Positions 17,715 to 26,714 of a DNA stretch of 64,000 bases are shown here, one piece after another. Position 1 is the stretch's first letter. Each line of letters begins with the position of its first letter. This DNA is from Rhizobium sp. BK316 (GTDB lineage: Bacteria > Pseudomonadota > Alphaproteobacteria > Rhizobiales > Rhizobiaceae). Both the position numbers and the translations under genes were made by a program. The stretch spans positions 496,001 through 560,000 of the forward strand of contig NZ_JACHZR010000004.1 in assembly GCF_014193695.1 (NCBI RefSeq), read 5' to 3'. The notes under the pieces are model-generated. The model saw only the letters and a list, made by a program, of their open reading frames with translations. It was not told where the DNA came from and did no database searches.

Positions 17715-18905
17715 ATGAGCAAGAATCGTGGCGTCGTCTATTTGCGGCCCGGCAAGGTGGAAGTCCGCGACATCGACGATCCGAAACTCGAGGCGCCTGA
17801 TGGCCGTCGTATCGAACATGGCGTCATCCTGAAAGTCATCTCCACCAATATCTGCGGTTCGGACCAACATATGGTCCGTGGGCGTACCACAGCAATGCCA
17901 GGCCTCGTGCTTGGGCACGAAATCACCGGCGAGATCATCGAAAAAGGCATCGATGTGGAAATGCTCGATGTCGGCGACATCGTGTCGGTGCCCTTCAATG
18001 TGGCATGCGGGCGCTGCCGCTGCTGCAAATCACAGGACACCGGCGTCTGCCTGACGGTCAATCCGTCGCGCGCCGGCGGCGCTTACGGCTATGTCGACAT
18101 GGGCGGCTGGATCGGCGGTCAGGCCCGCTATGTCACGATCCCCTATGCCGATTTCAACCTCTTGAAATTACCCGACCGCGACAAGGCGATGGCCAAGATC
18201 CGCGATCTCACCATGCTCTCCGATATCCTTCCAACGGGCTTCCACGGTGCCGTCAGAGCCGGGGTCGGCGTCGGATCGACCGTTTACGTTGCAGGCGCCG
18301 GCCCGGTCGGCCTTGCGGCGGCGGCATCCGCCCGTATCCTCGGCGCGGCCGTAGTGATGATCGGTGATTTCAACAAGGACCGCCTCGCCCATGCCAGCCG
18401 TGTCGGCTTCGAAGCCATCGACCTCTCGAAAAGCGACCGGCTCGGAGATATGATCGCGCAGGTGGTCGGCACCAATGAAGTGGACAGCGCGATCGATGCC
18501 GTCGGCTTCGAAGCGCGTGGACATTCGGGCGGCGAACAGCCGGCGATCGTGCTGAACCAGATGATGGAGATCACCCGCGCCGCCGGCTCCATCGGCATTC
18601 CCGGCCTCTACGTTACCGAAGATCCGGGCGCAGTGGACAATGCGGCCAAACATGGTAGCCTCTCTCTGCGCTTCGGCCTTGGCTGGGCGAAGGCGCAGTC
18701 GTTCCACACCGGTCAGACGCCTGTTATCAAATATAACCGCCAGCTGATGCAGGCGATCCTGCATGACCGGCTGCCGATCGCCGACATTGTCAATGCGAAG
18801 GTGATTTCGCTTGAAGATGCTGCCCAGGGCTATGAGAGCTTCGACCAGGGTGCCGCGACGAAATTCGTTCTCGACCCGCATGGCGAGGTCGCCAAGGCCG
18901 CCTGA
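17715..18905 (+). CDS. fdhA: glutathione-independent formaldehyde dehydrogenase
   Basis: This zinc-dependent medium-chain dehydrogenase (396 residues) oxidises formaldehyde to formate with NAD and no added thiol, as in Pseudomonas putida. Catalytic zinc ligands C47 (NICGSDQHM) and H68 (LGHE) are present. The structural zinc cysteines fall at 98, 101, 104 and 112 (ACGRCRCCKSQDTGVC). The NAD-binding GAGPVGLAAAASA is near residue 195. The start at ATG 17715 has a strong ribosome site. In rhizobia this enzyme typically removes formaldehyde released from methylated compounds such as sarcosine. No sarcosine oxidase genes are nearby. Confidence 0.92.
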   Translation: MSKNRGVVYLRPGKVEVRDIDDPKLEAPDGRRIEHGVILKVISTNICGSDQHMVRGRTTAMPGLVLGHEITGEIIEKGIDVEMLDVGDIVSVPFNVACGRCRCCKSQDTGVCLTVNPSRAGGAYGYVDMGGWIGGQARYVTIPYADFNLLKLPDRDKAMAKIRDLTMLSDILPTGFHGAVRAGVGVGSTVYVAGAGPVGLAAAASARILGAAVVMIGDFNKDRLAHASRVGFEAIDLSKSDRLGDMIAQVVGTNEVDSAIDAVGFEARGHSGGEQPAIVLNQMMEITRAAGSIGIPGLYVTEDPGAVDNAAKHGSLSLRFGLGWAKAQSFHTGQTPVIKYNRQLMQAILHDRLPIADIVNAKVISLEDAAQGYESFDQGAATKFVLDPHGEVAKAA

Positions 18906-18916
18906 TCGGCATCATA

Positions 18917-18940
18917 TGCCGGGGCGGTAACGCCCCGGCA
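18917..18940. terminator. hairpin between fdhA and the secretion adaptor gene
   Basis: TGCCGGGGCG and CGCCCCGGCA form a perfect 10-base-pair stem closed by a GTAA tetraloop. It lies between convergent genes and probably ends both transcripts, although no T-run follows on either strand. Confidence 0.55.
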
Positions 18941-18985
18941 CAGCCATTGCAAATATGATCCGCCGCCCTGCTCTTGCAGGGAAAT

Positions 18986-20284
18986 TCACTCTTCGCGGAA
19001 CGTGTGGCTGATCTGATCCATCAGCGGCTTGGTCATGTATGAAAGGACGGAGCGATCCGCGACCTTGATGAAGACCTCTGCCGGCATGCCGGGGTAAAGC
19101 TTCATGTTGCTGAGTTTTTGCAAGCTCGCCGGTTCCGGCTTGATGCGCACGGGGTAATAATCGGTGCCGCTGCGCTGCTCGGTCACGACATCGGGCGAAA
19201 TCGATACGACGTCGCCCTGCACCTCCGGTGTCGTTTTTTGATCGAAGGCGCTGAAACGGATATCGACTTTCTGGCCGAGCGTGAGTTGGTCAATATCGCG
19301 TGTGGCAATCTTCGCCTCGATGGTCAAGTCGCGCTGATCCGGCGCCAGCAGCATCAACACCTCGCCGGGATTGACAACGCCGCCGACGGTATGGACTGTC
19401 AGTTGATAGATGCGACCGCCCATCGGTGCGCGCAGCTCCAGCCGATTCATCTGGTCGACGGCCGCGATGCGACGCTCCTGCATTTCGGCAGTCTTGGCCT
19501 CGACATCCGTCAGATCCTTCGAATTCTCGGTCCTGCGATCTTCGTCGAGCTGCAATATCTGCAGGTTGATCTCGGCGATCTTGCCCTCCGCCTGCGCCCG
19601 TGAAGACAGCCGCTCGCCGCGATTGCCGTCGAGTTCGACACGCTGGCGCTTGAGGCCGTTGACCTTCTGCATCGTAACGATCTTCTGGTCGTAAAGCTTG
19701 GCGGCGGCATCATATTCCTGATCGACGAGCTTGGTCGCCTCATCGATCGATGCGAGTTGCAGCGTATCGCCCTGTATCTCCTCGGCGAGCTGCGCCTTGC
19801 GCTCTTCCAACTGCTTGCGCATCCCGACCAGTGACGACCGGCGGGCATTGAAAAGCTGGATCTCGCCGTCGACCAGGTTCTTGCTGACGTCGATATCCAG
19901 CTCATTTGCGGGAATATCGTCGGCGGAGAATTCCGTTGCGCCGATGCGTTCAGCCTGAAGGCGAGCGCGACGGACATAGAGCTGGGCAAGATTGCTGTCG
20001 ATGATGGCGAGATTGGCTTTCACAGAGGTGCTGTCGAGCCGCAGAAGGACGTCGCCGGCCTGGACGTGCCCCCCTTCCATTGCCATCAGTTCCGACACGA
20101 TACCGCCCGTAAGGTGCTGAATCTTCTTCACGTTCTGGTCGATAATCACGGTGCCGTGCCCGACCACGGCGTTGGAAAGCGACGTCGAGGCGGCCCAGCC
20201 TCCCATGCCGCCGACAAGGGCGACAGACAGGACCCAGACGGATAGGATGTGACGGTTCAGCGAGTGTTGCGACTTCTTCATCAT
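18986..20284 (-). CDS. type I secretion membrane-fusion protein (HlyD/PrsE family)
   Basis: The 432-residue adaptor spans the periplasm between an inner-membrane ABC exporter and an outer-membrane TolC-like channel. One N-terminal membrane helix (ILSVWVLSVALVGGMGGWAA) is followed by a lipoyl-like half (VKKIQHLTGGIVSELMAMEG), a long alpha-hairpin coiled coil (about 95-270) and the HlyD C-terminal beta domain ending near LYPGMPAEVFI. It overlaps the upstream exporter gene by four bases (ATGA), so the two are coupled. No outer-membrane channel gene is present here, so a TolC elsewhere must serve. Confidence 0.92.
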   Translation of the reverse strand: MMKKSQHSLNRHILSVWVLSVALVGGMGGWAASTSLSNAVVGHGTVIIDQNVKKIQHLTGGIVSELMAMEGGHVQAGDVLLRLDSTSVKANLAIIDSNLAQLYVRRARLQAERIGATEFSADDIPANELDIDVSKNLVDGEIQLFNARRSSLVGMRKQLEERKAQLAEEIQGDTLQLASIDEATKLVDQEYDAAAKLYDQKIVTMQKVNGLKRQRVELDGNRGERLSSRAQAEGKIAEINLQILQLDEDRRTENSKDLTDVEAKTAEMQERRIAAVDQMNRLELRAPMGGRIYQLTVHTVGGVVNPGEVLMLLAPDQRDLTIEAKIATRDIDQLTLGQKVDIRFSAFDQKTTPEVQGDVVSISPDVVTEQRSGTDYYPVRIKPEPASLQKLSNMKLYPGMPAEVFIKVADRSVLSYMTKPLMDQISHTFREE

Positions 20285-22140
20285 CGGCCCTGCTCCTGAT
20301 TATCGCCGACAACCTTCAGCGATCCATGTCTCGGTTGCTCCGTCAGATTATCGGCGCGGAGCACCTTGGCGAGTACCTGATCCTTCGGCCCGAACGCGAG
20401 CGCCTGCCCCTCGCGCATTGCCAGCACGAGATCGACGCTGGAGAGTGTGCTTGGCCGGTGAGCAACGACAATGACGATGCCGCCGCGCTGGCGAACGCTC
20501 AAGATCGCGCCGGCGAGCGCCGACTCTCCGTCAATGTCCAGATTGGAATTCGGCTCGTCGAGCACGACAAGGAAGGGATCGCGATAGAGCGCCCGAGCAA
20601 GGGCGATGCGTTGACGCTGGCCGGCCGAAAGCATGGAGCCGCCCGCCCCTATTTCCGTCTCGTAACCCTTCGGCAGCCGCAGGATCAGCTCATGGACCCC
20701 GGCCTTGCGGGCTGCCGCGATGATTTCTGCTGCCTGCGCATCGCTGCGAAAGCGGGAAATATTCTGGGCGACGGTGCCGGCAAAGAGTTCCACATCCTGC
20801 GGCAGGTAGCCGATGTGGCGTCCGATCGAGATATCATCCCATTGATCGAGTGCTGCGCCATCGAGGCGCACCGACCCGCGATATGCCGGCCAAAGGCCGA
20901 CGATAGCACGCACCAGCGAGGATTTGCCCGAGGCGCTCGGGCCGATGACGCCGAGTGCGTTCCCTGCCCGCAGCGTGAAACTGACGCCCTGCACGATGAG
21001 CTCTTGCTTGCCGGGGGCACCACTCGACATCGCCTCGATGGCAAGCTCGCGAGATGGCGCAGGCAGCTCAAGCGGCGAAACTGTCTCGGGCAGCAAGGCC
21101 AATGTCTGGCGCAGCCGCTTCCAAGATTGCTGGGCTGAGACAAAGCCCTTCCAGCTGGCGATCACCTGCTCGACAGGTGCGAGTGCTCGCGATGTCAGGA
21201 TCGAAGCAGCAATGATGACGCCACCGGAGGCCAGGTTTTCGATAACCAGCACGGCACCGGCGGCAAGTACGCCCGACTGCAGCGCCATGCGGAAGATCTT
21301 GGATACAATCGAGTAGCCATTGACCGTATCGGCGTTGCCGGATTGAACATCGCGGTAGGTATCGTTGCGTGCAGACCAGCTGTCGGCGAGTTCGTCGGCC
21401 ATACCCATGGCCTGGACCACTTCTGCATTGCGCTGCGCCGCACTTGCAAGTGCATTTCTCTCGGTCGCAAGTTCATAGGCTTTTTTGGCCGAAGCCTGCG
21501 AGCTTCTATTCGTCAGATAGGTCAGCGCCATCAGGATCAGCGCGCCGCAGATGGCAATGATGCCGATGATCGGATGGAACAGAAAACAGATGCCGACATA
21601 AAGCGGCACCCAGGGCAAATCGAAAAAGGCTGAGGGGCCGGGGCTGGAAAGGAAGCTGCGAACCTGATCGAAGTCCCGCAATAGGGAAAGGCCGTCACCG
21701 GCCACCTTGCCCTTGAGCGGCGCCTTTAGCGTCGCCTTGAACACACGACGGCTCATCACCTCGTCGAAGACACCCGATATCCGGACGAGAATGCGACCGC
21801 GCACGAGATCGAAGGCCCCCTGGAAGGCATAGAGCAATAGTGCCAGAAGGATGAGCGCAATCAGCGACGGGATGCTGCGGCTCGGTATGATGCGGTCATA
21901 GACCTGCAGCATGAAAAACGAGCTGGTGAGATAGAGCACGTTGACCAGCGCACTTGCGGCGCCGACCGCGATCAGGCCTCCGCGGCTGCGTCGCATCGCT
22001 TCCGCGCCGAGGTCTTTCTCGCCTTTTTGAGTTGGCGAGATGCTAAGTCCGTTCAATATCGAATCTCCGTGGGACGTTTGGACTGATTGTACAGGCAAAT
22101 CAGTCAAGGCTTCGCAAACATGTTGCCAGCAATACGACAT
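20281..22140 (-). CDS. type I secretion ABC transporter (PrsD-like permease/ATPase)
   Basis: The 619-residue protein fuses a six-helix exporter domain (about 50-330) to an ATPase. It has Walker A GPSASGKSS (about 400), signature LSAGQRQRIALARAL, Walker B LVVLDEPNSNLD and the histidine loop VAHRPS. No N-terminal peptidase domain is visible, which fits exporters of RTX proteins carrying C-terminal signals, such as rhizobial PrsD. The first 45 residues are poorly conserved and the true start may be later. It is divergent from a glycosidase-RTX gene, its likely cargo. Confidence 0.92.
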   Translation of the reverse strand: MSYCWQHVCEALTDLPVQSVQTSHGDSILNGLSISPTQKGEKDLGAEAMRRSRGGLIAVGAASALVNVLYLTSSFFMLQVYDRIIPSRSIPSLIALILLALLLYAFQGAFDLVRGRILVRISGVFDEVMSRRVFKATLKAPLKGKVAGDGLSLLRDFDQVRSFLSSPGPSAFFDLPWVPLYVGICFLFHPIIGIIAICGALILMALTYLTNRSSQASAKKAYELATERNALASAAQRNAEVVQAMGMADELADSWSARNDTYRDVQSGNADTVNGYSIVSKIFRMALQSGVLAAGAVLVIENLASGGVIIAASILTSRALAPVEQVIASWKGFVSAQQSWKRLRQTLALLPETVSPLELPAPSRELAIEAMSSGAPGKQELIVQGVSFTLRAGNALGVIGPSASGKSSLVRAIVGLWPAYRGSVRLDGAALDQWDDISIGRHIGYLPQDVELFAGTVAQNISRFRSDAQAAEIIAAARKAGVHELILRLPKGYETEIGAGGSMLSAGQRQRIALARALYRDPFLVVLDEPNSNLDIDGESALAGAILSVRQRGGIVIVVAHRPSTLSSVDLVLAMREGQALAFGPKDQVLAKVLRADNLTEQPRHGSLKVVGDNQEQGR

Positions 22141-22157
22141 GGTTAATGCATCATAAC

Positions 22158-22186
22158 TTTGACGAATTCAACTGTATAACGTCAAA
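22158..22186. promoter_or_regulatory. inverted repeat in the exporter/cargo divergent promoter
   Basis: TTTGACG (22158-22164) and CGTCAAA (22180-22186) are perfect inverted arms separated by 15 bases. They lie in a short AT-rich spacer between the exporter and its putative cargo, an ideal place to control both. The binding factor is unknown. Confidence 0.4.
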
Positions 22187-22253
22187 TTGCTTTTGGAGGG
22201 AATCGTTATACCATCAAAGCAATAAATTCTACTTCCAGGCGAGGAATGCAATA

Positions 22254-24602
22254 ATGGCCCAAGCTATTAGAATTAATGACGTTATCGACTCCTTCGGAAT
22301 TGATACACACATCGATTACACGGACGGAAAATACTCTAATATCGCGGAAGTTGTTAAAGCCTTGGGATACCTCGGCCTCGACACGGTTCGCGATCATGCG
22401 CCCACCCCCGCCTCCGACCCCTATGGTCAAGGCCATCTTGGGGACGCGGCTGATGCCGGCGTGAAGTTCGTTTTCGTCTCGGGGCGCGATGACACCCCTG
22501 CCACCGTCGTGCAGCGGTTGCATGCCTTCGTGGAGGCGCATCCCGGTTCGATCGTCGGCATCGAAGGCCCGAACGAAGTCAATAATTGGCCGGTTGCCTA
22601 TAAGGGACTGTCGGGAGAGGCCGCGGCCCTTGCCTATCAAAAGGACCTGTTCAACGCGGTGAATGCCGATCCGCTATTGAAGGACATTCCTGTTCTCGGC
22701 TTTACCGGCTACACGGTCGCCTCGTCCAACGATTACACGACGATCCACACCTATGCGAAGGAGGGCGACCAGCCTTTCTCCTGGCTCCAGCGTGAATCGG
22801 GCGACCAGATGAGCGCCGATCCCGGCAAACCGCTGACCATCACCGAAATCGGGTACCACACATCGCTGACGGCTGATACCAACGGCGGATGGGAAGGCGT
22901 CGACGAAACGACGCAGGCCAAACTGCTTCTCAACACGCTGATGGACGGCGCCTTTCTCGGATCGAAGGAGACCTTTATCTACCAGCTTCTCGATGCCTAT
23001 GCGGATTCGCAGGGGTCCGATCAGGAAAAGCACTTCGGGCTCTTCCGCCTGGATTATTCCCCCAAGCCGGCCGCAACGGCGATCCATAATCTGACGGAAA
23101 TTCTTGGTGATGACGGCGCAGCACAGGCAACCTTCAATCCGGGGGCGCTCAATTATTCGATCAGTGGGCTGCCGTCGACGGCGCGCAGCTACCTGACGGA
23201 AAAATCTGATGGTAGCTATCAGATCATCGTCTGGAATGAGCCCGATATCTGGAACCAGACATCCGACACGGCGATCCAGGCGGCGGCGACCAGTGTCAGC
23301 GTCAATCTGGGCGGGGCTTTCGGGACGGTGCAGGTCTACGATCCGCTGACGGGCGATACACCGATCAAGAGCTTCAGCAACATATCCTCCCTGAATGTGG
23401 ATGTAGTCGACCATCCGATCATTATCAACATAGCAGCGGGAGCTGATGCGTTGCGGGAACCCGGCCACATCTACGGCGGCACCGGAGACGATGTCTTCAC
23501 CGTCACCTCCCCGACCGATATCGTCGACGAAAGCGGCGGCGGCGGAACCGATACCGTCATGTCGTCGATCAGCTTCAGCCTGGCGGATACGGCGCATGCG
23601 ATCGGCGCCATCGAGAATCTGACGCTGACCGGCAATGCAAACATCAACGCCACGGGCAACGCGCTTGCCAACGTGCTCGTCGGCAATTCCGGGGCCAACG
23701 TGCTGGATGGCGGCGCAGGTGCGGACCTGATGACGGGAGGTGCCGGCGACGACACCTATATCGTCAACAGTATCTATGATGACGTGGTCGAAGCCGGCGG
23801 CTCCGGCAAGGATATTATCAAATCCTACATCTCCCTTAGTCTGGCGAACCAGGATCGCGTGACCGGGACCGTCGAGAACCTGACTTTGATCGGGTCGGCG
23901 AATACCGATGCTACGGGTAATGCCTCGAACAATATCCTCACCGGCAATACCGGGAATAACGATATCGACGGCGGCAAGGGAGACGACCGGATGATGGGAG
24001 GCGTTGGCAACGACACCTATAAGGTGGATTCAACAGGCGATATCGTCGACGAAACAGACGGCGGCGGCAATGACACCGTCTACGCGTCCATATCCTTCAA
24101 TCTGACGAACACCCTTGGCACCGTAGAGAATCTGAAACTAACTGGTTCATCGGCAATCAACGCCACGGGCAATGCCGGAAACAATAATCTGACCGGGAAT
24201 ACGGCCAGCAACGTGCTTTCGGGCGGAGCCGGAAACGATCAACTTATCGGCGGCAACGGCAACGATATCCTCAAAGGCGGATCTGGAGCCGACAACTTTG
24301 TCTTCAACATCAAACCCAATGCTACCGGGAACATCGACAAAATCGAGGACTTTTCGGAAAGCTCAGGCGACAAGATCGCACTCGACCACAACATTTTCAC
24401 GGCGATCGATACAGCCAATTTTTCCTCCGGAAACTTCGTGCTCGGCACCAAGGCTTTGGATACAAACGACCGGTTGATCTACGACCAGACGACTGGAAAG
24501 CTCCTATACGACGCTGATGGAAGCGGGCGCGGCGCGGCTGTGCAAATCGCGACGCTTTCCAATCTGGCTACGCTTCATCACGACGATTTCCTGTTCCTCT
24601 GA
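22254..24602 (+). CDS. secreted glycoside-hydrolase-like protein with RTX calcium-binding repeats
   Basis: From ATG 22254 (ribosome site AGGCGAGGAA) the protein has 782 residues and no N-terminal signal peptide. Residues 1-310 look like a clan GH-A barrel: acid/base candidate E108 in GIEGPNEVNNW and nucleophile candidate E198 in ITEIGYHTS. A beta-sandwich-like segment follows (about 310-400). From about 405 there are calcium-binding nonapeptide blocks (GGTGDDVF, LDGGAGADLMTGGAGDDTY, DGGKGDDRMMGGVGNDTY, SGGAGNDQLIGGNGNDILKGG), set in longer repeats that each contain ENL(T/K)L. The C terminus ends in a hydrophobic acidic tail (HHDDFLFL), typical of type I secretion signals. It is probably exported by the divergent transporter to act on surface or plant polysaccharide. 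The substrate is unknown. Confidence 0.85.
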   Translation: MAQAIRINDVIDSFGIDTHIDYTDGKYSNIAEVVKALGYLGLDTVRDHAPTPASDPYGQGHLGDAADAGVKFVFVSGRDDTPATVVQRLHAFVEAHPGSIVGIEGPNEVNNWPVAYKGLSGEAAALAYQKDLFNAVNADPLLKDIPVLGFTGYTVASSNDYTTIHTYAKEGDQPFSWLQRESGDQMSADPGKPLTITEIGYHTSLTADTNGGWEGVDETTQAKLLLNTLMDGAFLGSKETFIYQLLDAYADSQGSDQEKHFGLFRLDYSPKPAATAIHNLTEILGDDGAAQATFNPGALNYSISGLPSTARSYLTEKSDGSYQIIVWNEPDIWNQTSDTAIQAAATSVSVNLGGAFGTVQVYDPLTGDTPIKSFSNISSLNVDVVDHPIIINIAAGADALREPGHIYGGTGDDVFTVTSPTDIVDESGGGGTDTVMSSISFSLADTAHAIGAIENLTLTGNANINATGNALANVLVGNSGANVLDGGAGADLMTGGAGDDTYIVNSIYDDVVEAGGSGKDIIKSYISLSLANQDRVTGTVENLTLIGSANTDATGNASNNILTGNTGNNDIDGGKGDDRMMGGVGNDTYKVDSTGDIVDETDGGGNDTVYASISFNLTNTLGTVENLKLTGSSAINATGNAGNNNLTGNTASNVLSGGAGNDQLIGGNGNDILKGGSGADNFVFNIKPNATGNIDKIEDFSESSGDKIALDHNIFTAIDTANFSSGNFVLGTKALDTNDRLIYDQTTGKLLYDADGSGRGAAVQIATLSNLATLHHDDFLFL

Positions 24603-24638
24603 GATCGGAGATCTGACGCCTTAAAGCGGCGGATTGTA

Positions 24639-24668
24639 TGGGGTTCCTTTACGGAGCCCCATTTTTTT
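24639..24668 (+). terminator. intrinsic terminator after the glycosidase-RTX gene
   Basis: TGGGGTTCC (24639-24647) pairs with GGAGCCCCA (24653-24661), with one G-U pair, followed by a run of seven Ts. This is a textbook plus-strand terminator 36 bases after the stop codon. Confidence 0.85.
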
Positions 24669-24826
24669 ATCGCGCAGCAGTCATGCACAACATTGCCTGT
24701 AGCGCCCAGCCGAGCGGAGAGACGATTGCGCTGACCGGTACATTTCTCTTCATGTAGCTGCCTGCATTCCTGCAACCAGTGCTCTGCTGGCACAGATCTT
24801 CGAGCGGAGCGACGCTCGAATTTGAG

Positions 24827-24843
24827 ACTTGCATGATGCAAGT
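24827..24843. promoter_or_regulatory. operator-like palindrome 1 before the HxlR gene
   Basis: ACTTGCATGATGCAAGT is a perfect 8+1+8 palindrome about 30 bases ahead of a second, near-identical copy. Spacing of one repeat per three helical turns fits a dimeric winged-helix regulator, most simply the adjacent HxlR protein acting on itself. Confidence 0.6.
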
Positions 24844-24856
24844 AACCTCTGTAGTG

Positions 24857-24873
24857 ACTTGCATCATGCAACG
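24857..24873. promoter_or_regulatory. operator-like palindrome 2 overlapping the HxlR start codon
   Basis: ACTTGCATCATGCAACG repeats the first palindrome with the outer two bases on one side changed. The ATG of the regulator (24866) lies inside it, so binding would block initiation directly. Confidence 0.55.
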
Positions 24874-25372
24874 AACAAGTTTCGCCAATTTCAAATGCCC
24901 GGCGGCGCGCGCGCTCGATAGCGTCGGCGACTGGTGGAGCATGATGATCCTGCGCGATGCCTTTCACGGACTGACGCGCTTCGACGAATTCCAGAAGAGC
25001 CTCGGCGTTGCGCCGAACATACTGACGCGACGGCTCGCGCATCTGATCGATGAAGGGCTGTTCGAGAAGCGCCTCTATAGTGAGCGCCCTGCCCGCTACG
25101 AATATGTGCTGACCGAGAAGGGACGCGATTTCTTTCCGGTTTTGATGGCCCTGTTTTCCTGGGGACGCCGGCACGCTCCGCAAGAGGATCTCGCCTTCCT
25201 GCTCGGCAATGCCGCCTCCGGCGAGGAACGCCGGCCCGTGCTGGTGGATGCAGCCAGCGGCGAAGAACTGAAACCCGAAAATACCTGCCTGCTGCCGGGA
25301 CCGGCCGCTGACGATGGCGACCGCGAACGGATCGCACGCATGCGCGCCTATTACCTCGGCATCGACGCCTAG
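24866..25372 (+). CDS. HxlR-family transcriptional regulator
   Basis: The 168-residue protein opens with CPAARALDSVGDWWSMMILRDA, the HxlR-family signature with its redox-capable cysteine near residue 10. A winged helix continues through LTRFDEFQKSLGVAPNILTRRL to about residue 95. The C-terminal 70 residues are an acidic extension found in longer HxlR members. I choose ATG 24866 because it gives the standard family N terminus; an in-frame start at 24779 would add unrelated residues. No clear ribosome site precedes it. Two palindromes overlap its promoter and start, suggesting autoregulation. fabF follows 13 bases later and is probably co-regulated. Confidence 0.88.
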   Translation: MQRTSFANFKCPAARALDSVGDWWSMMILRDAFHGLTRFDEFQKSLGVAPNILTRRLAHLIDEGLFEKRLYSERPARYEYVLTEKGRDFFPVLMALFSWGRRHAPQEDLAFLLGNAASGEERRPVLVDAASGEELKPENTCLLPGPAADDGDRERIARMRAYYLGIDA

Positions 25373-25385
25373 AAAGGAAGAATCC

Positions 25386-26651
25386 ATGGAACGCATCGTT
25401 GTCACCGGTATGGGACTTGTTTCACCGCTCGGCGTTGGTGTCGAGACGGGATGGGAGCGGCTTGTCGCAGGTGGTTCTGGCTTGCGTGCCCTGCCTGACG
25501 ATGTGGTGGGCGATCTCGCCGCCAAGGTCGGCGGCGTCGTTCCCTCCATCGAGGAGGATACCGAAGCCGGCTTCGATCCCGACCGTGCCGTTCCGCCCAA
25601 GGACCAGAAGAAGATGGACCGCTTCATCCAGTTCGCGATGATGGCGACAGATGAAGCCGTGCGCCAGGCTGGTTGGATGCCCGAGGGCACGGACGAGCGT
25701 GAACGGACTGCAACGATCATCGCCTCCGGCATCGGCGGCTTTCCGGCGATCGCCGATGCGGTGCGCACGGCTGAGACGCGGGGCGTGCGGCGGCTCTCGC
25801 CCTTCACCGTACCTTCCTTCCTTGTCAATCTCGCGGCCGGCCAAGTGAGCATCCGCTACGGCTTCAAGGGGCCGCTCGGCGCACCTGTGACGGCCTGCGC
25901 TGCCAGCGTTCAGGCCATCGGTGACGCGGCCCGACTGATCCGGTCGGGTGAAGCTGATGTTGCGATCTGCGGCGGCTCGGAAGCCTGCATCGACAAGGTC
26001 AGCCTTGGCGGTTTTGCTGCAGCCCGCGCACTCTCGAGTGGTTTCAACGACAGGCCCGAACTTGCCTCACGTCCCTTCGATACTGCCCGTGACGGCTTCG
26101 TGATGGGCGAAGGGGCCGGCATTCTCGTCATCGAAACGCTGGAGCATGCGCTGGCGCGCGGCGCGACACCGCTTGCGGAGCTCGTTGGCTACGGTACGGC
26201 CGCCGATGCTTATCACATGACCGCAGGACCGGAGGATGGCGATGGCGCCCGCCGGGCAATGGAGACGGCTCTGCGGCAGGCCAGAATTCCAGCCTCCGAG
26301 GTCAAGCACCTCAATGCGCATGCGACCTCGACACCGGTCGGCGACAAGGGTGAAATCGCGGCAATCGGCACGGTCTTCGGCCGCGCTGGCGGCATTGCCG
26401 TCAGCGCCACGAAATCGGCGACCGGCCATCTCCTGGGGGCTGCCGGCGGGCTCGAAGCCATCTTCACGATCCTTGCGCTGCGCGACCAGATCGCCCCGCC
26501 GACGCGCAATCTGGAAACGGCCGATCCGGTAGCCGAGGGCATCGACATCGTGGGCAAAGTGGCCCGCAAAGTCGCGATGGAATATGCGATCACCAATGGC
26601 TTCGGCTTCGGCGGGGTGAATGCCAGCGCCCTCTTCCGCCGCTGGTCCTGA
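25386..26651 (+). CDS. beta-ketoacyl-ACP synthase II (additional FabF)
   Basis: The enzyme condenses malonyl-ACP with acyl-ACP in fatty-acid elongation. It has the complete Cys-His-His triad: C171 (PVTACAAS), H312 (NAHATST) and H348 (KSATGHLLGAAGG). GGSEACIDKVS and the C-terminal NGFGFGGVNAS are also conserved. At 421 residues it is full length. Primary fabF genes lie beside acpP and fabG, but here the neighbour is an HxlR regulator, so this is more likely a second copy for a special acyl chain or for an inducible response. It is not obviously a NodE, since no nod gene or nod box is near. Confidence 0.88.
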   Translation: MERIVVTGMGLVSPLGVGVETGWERLVAGGSGLRALPDDVVGDLAAKVGGVVPSIEEDTEAGFDPDRAVPPKDQKKMDRFIQFAMMATDEAVRQAGWMPEGTDERERTATIIASGIGGFPAIADAVRTAETRGVRRLSPFTVPSFLVNLAAGQVSIRYGFKGPLGAPVTACAASVQAIGDAARLIRSGEADVAICGGSEACIDKVSLGGFAAARALSSGFNDRPELASRPFDTARDGFVMGEGAGILVIETLEHALARGATPLAELVGYGTAADAYHMTAGPEDGDGARRAMETALRQARIPASEVKHLNAHATSTPVGDKGEIAAIGTVFGRAGGIAVSATKSATGHLLGAAGGLEAIFTILALRDQIAPPTRNLETADPVAEGIDIVGKVARKVAMEYAITNGFGFGGVNASALFRRWS

Positions 26652-26714
26652 GCAACCTCTTTTCATGCGCGCAAAATAGCCTACACTTGTCCGGATATTG
26701 CCGGAGATGATCCC

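Noticed and set aside
23460-24290. Repeated DNA that could suggest a CRISPR or tandem-repeat array
   Set aside because: The repeats encode calcium-binding nonapeptides in frame within a protein and lack CRISPR-type spacing or palindromic repeats.
24578-25852. 424-codon open frame on the minus strand across the HxlR and fabF genes
   Set aside because: It lies opposite two well-supported genes and has low-complexity composition typical of antisense frames in GC-rich DNA.
25386-26651. NodE-type ketoacyl synthase for Nod-factor synthesis
   Set aside because: No nod gene, nod box or acyl-carrier protein gene lies nearby, and the neighbour is an HxlR regulator.
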